Below, piece after piece: positions 6,507-8,629 of a stretch of 8,629 nucleotides of DNA. The notes beneath the pieces are model-generated. The model ran no database searches, was not told where the DNA came from, and saw nothing but the letters and a program-made list of their open reading frames with translations. Both the position numbers and the translations under genes were made by a program. The stretch spans positions 1-8,629 of the forward strand of contig JANMLV010000287.1 in NCBI GenBank assembly GCA_031372705.1. The letters are read 5' to 3'. Origin of the DNA: UBA7236 sp031372705 (GTDB lineage: Bacteria; Bacteroidota; Bacteroidia; Chitinophagales; BACL12). Each line of letters begins with the position of its first letter. Positions within the stretch are counted from its first letter, which is position 1.

Positions 6507-6617
6507 GCTTGTGTCGGGTCGCAGACCCGACAGGGGCAGGATACGCCAGCGCAATTCGAGATTAACTGTTTGATTTCAAATTGCAATTTGAATCCAAACC
6601 ACTCATCACTCATGTCC
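6507..6617 (+). repeat. Intergenic repeat, copy 2 (111 bp)
   Basis: Direct-orientation partner of 5608-5718, 899 bp away, same length with no gaps. The GC-rich hairpin at 6512-6532 is perfect: TGTCGGGTC, loop GCA, GACCCGACA (9-bp stem, 3-nt loop). The AT-rich palindrome at 6575-6592, TTCAAATTG followed by CAATTTGAA, is also perfect (18 bp). Both structures are better preserved than in copy 1. The loop GCA is the reverse complement of the TGC loop in copy 1. The copy ends 59 bp before the GTG of the ABC-F gene. Confidence 0.87.
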
Positions 6618-6637
6618 ACAACCCCCATTTTCCTCCT

Positions 6638-6663
6638 CCCACCCCATTTCCCACCCCAAACCC
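6638..6663 (-). other. Putative G-quadruplex / C-rich, G-free tract before the ABC-F gene
   Basis: The plus strand has no G at all from 6615 to 6671 (57 bases) and carries C-runs at 6622-6626, 6638-6640, 6642-6645, 6650-6652, 6654-6657 and 6661-6663. On the minus strand the last five runs read G3-TTT-G4-T-G3-AAAT-G4-T-G3, which satisfies the standard four-run G-quadruplex pattern with loops of 1 to 4 bases. It lies on the template strand, directly upstream of the -7 box and where a -33 element would sit. A biological role is not shown by sequence alone. Confidence 0.5.
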
Positions 6664-6664
6664 T

Positions 6665-6672
6665 TACCTTTG
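6665..6672 (+). promoter_or_regulatory. -7 box of the ABC-F gene
   Basis: TACCTTTG is an exact match to TAnnTTTG and ends four bases before the GTG start codon. No TTG is found at the -33 position, which falls in the C-rich tract. Transcription would begin at or very close to the GTG. Confidence 0.5.
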
Positions 6673-6676
6673 CGCC

Positions 6677-8587
6677 GTGAATTATTTAAATGTAGAAAAT
6701 CTTTCGAAAACTTACGACACAAAAGTGTTGTTTCATGATATCAGTTTTAGCATTAACCGGGGACAAAAAGTGGCGCTGGTGGCGAGGAATGGCGCGGGGA
6801 AATCGACACTCCTCAAAATTATTATGGGCGTGGATATTGCAGACAGCGGAAAGGTGCGCATCCACAAAAATATTACTACGGGTTATCTGGACCAGGAACC
6901 GCACTTGAACGAAAATTTATCGATTATTGATAATGTGCTGAGCAGCGATGCCCCGGCAATTCGCGCCATTAAGGCTTACGAACAGGCTTTGTTAGACCAG
7001 GAACACGATTATAATGATGTTACTGCGGCGGCTTTGGAAAAAGCGCATGAAGAAATGAGTGTGCTGAATGCTTGGGATTACGAACTCCGCATTAAACAGA
7101 TTTTAAGTCAGCTAAAAATTAACGACTTGGAGCAAACGGTGAGCACGCTGAGCGGGGGACAAAAAAAACGAATTGCACTCTCGAAATTGTTAATTGAGGA
7201 GCCTGATTTTGTGATTATGGATGAGCCTACCAACCACTTAGATATTGAAATGGTGGAATGGCTGGAAGAATATTTGAGTTTGAAAAATATGACGCTGCTG
7301 TTGGTTACCCACGATAGATATTTTTTAGATAGGGTGTGCACGGAAATTATTGAAATGGAGGACAGCAAAATTTTTCAATACAAGGGAAATTATTCGCTGT
7401 ATGTGGAGAAAAAAGCGCATCGCGATATGGTGGAAGCTGCGGAATTAGATAAGGTGAAAAATACATATCGCCGCGAATTGGAATGGGTGCGCCGCATGCC
7501 GAAAGCAAGAACTACAAAAAGTAAATCGCGACTCGATGCGTTTGAAGATATTGCTGCTAGAGCAACGGCTCGGAAAAAGGAAGATCAACTCACGTTAGAT
7601 GTAAAAATGACGCGCATGGGTGGCAAAGTGTTGGAGATGATTAAGGTGTCGAAAGCATTTGGCGATTTAAAAATTGCTGACCAATTTACTTACTTATTTA
7701 AGCAGTACGATAAGGTGGGAATTGTGGGCAAAAATGGTATCGGCAAAACTACTTTTCTGAATTTAATTATGGAATTAGAAAAGCCGGATACCGGAAAAAT
7801 AACTACGGGTGAAACTATTGTTTATGGTTATTATTCGCAGCAAGGTATGTTGTTAAAAGAGGATAAACGAGTGATTGAAGTAGTAAAAGACATAGCAGAA
7901 TTTATTCCACTGGCTGATGGCTCAAAGCTAAGCGCATCGCAGTTGCTGACGAAATTTCAATTTGAACCGGAAACGCAATATGCTTATGTAAGTAAATTGA
8001 GCGGTGGCGAAAAACGTCGCTTGTATTTAATGACGATTTTAATTACGAATCCGAATTTTTTAATTCTGGATGAGCCTACGAACGACCTCGATATTTTAAC
8101 ACTGAGTATATTAGAAGAATTTTTGGCCGACTTTAAAGGTTGCTTGTTAATTGTGAGTCACGACAGGTATTTTATGGACCGGTTGGTGGAACATTTATTT
8201 GTGTTTGAAGGTGATGGTATTATAAAAGATTTTCCGGGCAATTATTCTGATTGGCGTATTTATCAGGATGCTGTTAAAGCACAAAAAAGTGATGATGAAA
8301 AAGTTGCTGCCAAAAAAGAAATTGTTGCAGAAGTAAAAAAAGTTGCGGTAGATGAACCGGTGGTGAAAAAACGCAAAATGAGTTTCAAAGAAAAACATGA
8401 ATTCAAATTATTGGATAATGAAATTGCTGCATTGGAAACGGTGAAAGCAAATTTGGAGCAAGATTTAAATCATCCTAGTTTATCGCACGACGATTTATTT
8501 AAAATATCAGCCAACTTAACGGCAACGATTGCGAAGTTGGATGAGAAGTCGTTGAGGTGGTTGGAGTTGAGTGAGATGGAGGGGTGA
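6677..8587 (+). CDS. uup: ABC-F family ATPase, Uup type
   Basis: 636 residues from a GTG start. Two ATP-binding cassettes without membrane segments define an ABC-F protein, a cytosolic ATPase acting on ribosomes or nucleic acid rather than a transporter. Cassette 1: Walker A ARNGAGKST (36-44), signature LSGGQKKR (158-165), Walker B D182/E183 in MDEPTNHLD, switch H212. Linker about 245-315, rich in basic residues (RRMPKARTTKSKSR). Cassette 2: Walker A GKNGIGKTT (351-359), signature LSGGEKRR (441-448), Walker B D465/E466, switch H495. The C-terminus (about 565-636) is a charged coiled coil like the Uup C-terminal domain, preceded by a Lys/Val/Ala-rich linker. All catalytic residues are intact. 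GTG was chosen because related proteins begin at NYLNVENLS; extending to the in-frame TTG at 6581 would add a Pro-rich stretch encoded by the repeat and C-rich tract and overlap the promoter. No in-frame ATG occurs before residue 50. Uup proteins are linked to ribosome function and suppression of transposon excision; the exact role here is unknown. Confidence 0.96.
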   Translation: MNYLNVENLSKTYDTKVLFHDISFSINRGQKVALVARNGAGKSTLLKIIMGVDIADSGKVRIHKNITTGYLDQEPHLNENLSIIDNVLSSDAPAIRAIKAYEQALLDQEHDYNDVTAAALEKAHEEMSVLNAWDYELRIKQILSQLKINDLEQTVSTLSGGQKKRIALSKLLIEEPDFVIMDEPTNHLDIEMVEWLEEYLSLKNMTLLLVTHDRYFLDRVCTEIIEMEDSKIFQYKGNYSLYVEKKAHRDMVEAAELDKVKNTYRRELEWVRRMPKARTTKSKSRLDAFEDIAARATARKKEDQLTLDVKMTRMGGKVLEMIKVSKAFGDLKIADQFTYLFKQYDKVGIVGKNGIGKTTFLNLIMELEKPDTGKITTGETIVYGYYSQQGMLLKEDKRVIEVVKDIAEFIPLADGSKLSASQLLTKFQFEPETQYAYVSKLSGGEKRRLYLMTILITNPNFLILDEPTNDLDILTLSILEEFLADFKGCLLIVSHDRYFMDRLVEHLFVFEGDGIIKDFPGNYSDWRIYQDAVKAQKSDDEKVAAKKEIVAEVKKVAVDEPVVKKRKMSFKEKHEFKLLDNEIAALETVKANLEQDLNHPSLSHDDLFKISANLTATIAKLDEKSLRWLELSEMEG

Positions 8588-8599
8588 GAGGGATTTTTT

Positions 8600-8629
8600 G
8601 ATTGAACAGGATTGAGCAAAATTGAGCAA
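8600..8629. repeat. Decamer tandem repeat, cut by the window end
   Basis: GATTGAACAG, GATTGAGCAA and AATTGAGCAA stand in tandem (three 10-bp units, 1-3 differences between neighbours), starting 13 bp after the ABC-F stop and continuing to the last base. A T6 run precedes it (8594-8599) without a hairpin, so it is not a recognisable terminator. Confidence 0.5.

Noticed and set aside
5608..6617. Two repeat copies as a CRISPR array
   Set aside because: Units are 111 bp, 788 bp apart, with a gene between them; no short regular repeats or spacers and no cas genes.
6581..6676. N-terminal extension of the ABC-F protein to an in-frame TTG
   Set aside because: The 32 added residues are Pro-rich and encoded by the repeat palindrome, C-rich tract and -7 box; homologs begin at the GTG position.
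6886..8398. Minus-strand frames opposite the ABC-F gene (7108-7368, 8195-8398 and one at 6686-6904)
   Set aside because: All are antisense shadows of conserved ABC-F coding sequence.

Overview
The window looks like chromosomal DNA of a Bacteroidota bacterium (Flavobacteriia, Chitinophagia or Saprospiria type). The signs are AT-rich genes, no Shine-Dalgarno-like sites before the starts, several TAnnTTTG-type -7 boxes, and the families present: a regulator-propeller sensor, a 7TMR-DISM hybrid kinase, a LytTR response regulator, a HigA-type antitoxin and a two-cassette ABC-F ATPase. The species cannot be named from the sequence.

Positions 1-4859 hold a signalling block. On the minus strand, a 1103-residue membrane hybrid histidine kinase (1325-4636) is followed after 70 bp by a second minus-strand gene (1-1254). 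That gene is a secreted or periplasm-facing propeller protein of which only the first 418 residues are visible. A LytTR-type response regulator (4860-5600) is read divergently from the kinase. The 223 bp between them hold candidate promoters for both genes, a GC-rich patch and a perfect inverted repeat. The likely theme is sensing at the cell envelope passed to a LytTR transcription factor. If the truncated propeller gene ends in a LytS-type kinase, it and not the hybrid kinase would be the natural partner of the LytTR regulator; this is inference.

Positions 5601-6676 are a mostly non-coding stretch around one small gene, a HigA-like XRE antitoxin (5770-6096, minus) with no intact toxin beside it. 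The gene lies between two direct copies of a 111-bp intergenic repeat (5608-5718 and 6507-6617, about 89% identical by hand count). Each copy has a GC-rich hairpin and an AT-rich palindrome, and the loop of the hairpin is reverse-complemented between copies. Between the antitoxin gene and the second copy lies a second repeat-like stretch with CTCCGCGT words.

Positions 6615-8587 hold an Uup-type ABC-F ATPase that starts at GTG, only four bases after a perfect -7 box, so its mRNA is probably leaderless or nearly so. Just upstream is a 57-base G-free, C-rich tract whose minus strand fits a G-quadruplex pattern. The window ends in a short decamer tandem repeat that runs off the edge.
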